From contig CAWEYS010000005.1 in the NCBI GenBank assembly GCA_963813355.1, positions 11,308 through 75,307 of the forward strand: a stretch of 64,000 nt of DNA, read 5' to 3'. The stretch's first letter is position 1. Each line of letters begins with the position of its first letter. The notes beneath the pieces were generated by a model. The model was not told the origin of the DNA, did no database searches, and saw nothing but the letters and a program-made list of their open reading frames with translations. Positions 63,964 to 64,000 of the stretch are shown piece after piece. The DNA comes from DATAGF01 sp963813355 (lineage in GTDB: Bacteria > Actinomycetota > Thermoleophilia > Miltoncostaeales > Miltoncostaeaceae). The position numbers and the translations under genes are program-made.

Positions 63964-64000
63964 GGCGGGATAGCTCAGTTGGTAGAGCACACGACTGAAA
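63964..64000 (+). tRNA. tRNA-Phe (GAA), 5' part only
   Basis: The first 37 bases: acceptor strand GGCGGGA, U8-A9, D arm GCTC-AGTTGGTA-GAGC, anticodon 5' strand CACGA, loop CTGAAA with GAA at 34-36. The window ends inside the anticodon loop. Confidence 0.93.

Overview
The window is a stretch of very GC-rich chromosome (about 74% by eye) with tightly packed genes, many GTG starts and many 4-base GTGA/ATGA overlaps. It reads as an actinobacterium. The gene set (CysO/CysM/Mec cysteine cluster, a deazaflavin-type nitroreductase, DUF3107 and DUF1385 proteins, TrpB2-type tryptophan synthase beta, S8 proteases of the VADVEY type, CIRCE-controlled groESL) would suit the class Thermoleophilia, but that placement is an inference from family knowledge. 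No phage, transposase, plasmid or CRISPR gene is visible; this is core-genome sequence.

Layout. 0-3 kb: the end of glpC and a DhaM-HPr-EI phosphotransfer fusion (glycerol/dihydroxyacetone use). 3-11 kb: two SDR-fold enzymes, a membrane protein, a phosphodiesterase, fabI, a CopC-CopD fusion, malate synthase and sixA. 11-18 kb: a MarR/DHA2-efflux pair, small proteins, a second MarR regulator, citrate synthase and a NYN-domain protein with a long charged repeat tail. 18-22 kb: sulfur-carrier cysteine operon (rhodanese-E1, CysO, CysM, Mec protease, lipoprotein). 22-38 kb: MFS transporter, rarA, a YqeY-like protein, two subtilisin-like proteases, a tandem ThyX-fold protein, nicotinate phosphoribosyltransferase, methylmalonyl-CoA epimerase, YchF and an OB-HD nuclease. 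38-46 kb: UvrD helicase-nuclease, DUF1015, IMPase-like, Kelch lipoprotein, Mo-cofactor oxidoreductase, clpP. 46.2-46.8 kb is a 676-base non-coding gap full of inverted repeats. 47-51 kb: the transglutaminase / alpha-E / circularly permuted ATP-grasp operon. 52-58 kb: groESL, ASCH, Nudix, an unusual WEAL-repeat protein, rsgA, pyrE, an Nfu N-terminal domain protein. 58-64 kb: a beta-propeller secreted protein, TrpB2, a two-component system, and the 5' part of tRNA-Phe running off the end.

Two points stand out. First, a ~95-nt element occurs twice (19.1 and 41.1 kb). In its first 68 bases the copies differ at six positions: four of them form two perfectly compensated base pairs, and a third stem has wholly different sequence but the same 9-bp length, the same GNRA loop and the same bulged A. 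This looks like a conserved structured RNA or mobile palindromic element that I do not recognise. Second, at least 14 genes have a TAnnnT hexamer 5 to 8 bases before the start codon, generally without a good Shine-Dalgarno, which indicates widespread leaderless transcription; I used this to choose several starts.

The assembly carries at least twelve apparent single-base indels in conserved genes (glpC, SDR, membrane protein, phosphodiesterase x2, fabI, yqeY, S8 protease, groEL x3, propeller protein). Each is restored to a full-length family member by one base, so I annotate them as intact genes with probable sequence errors.
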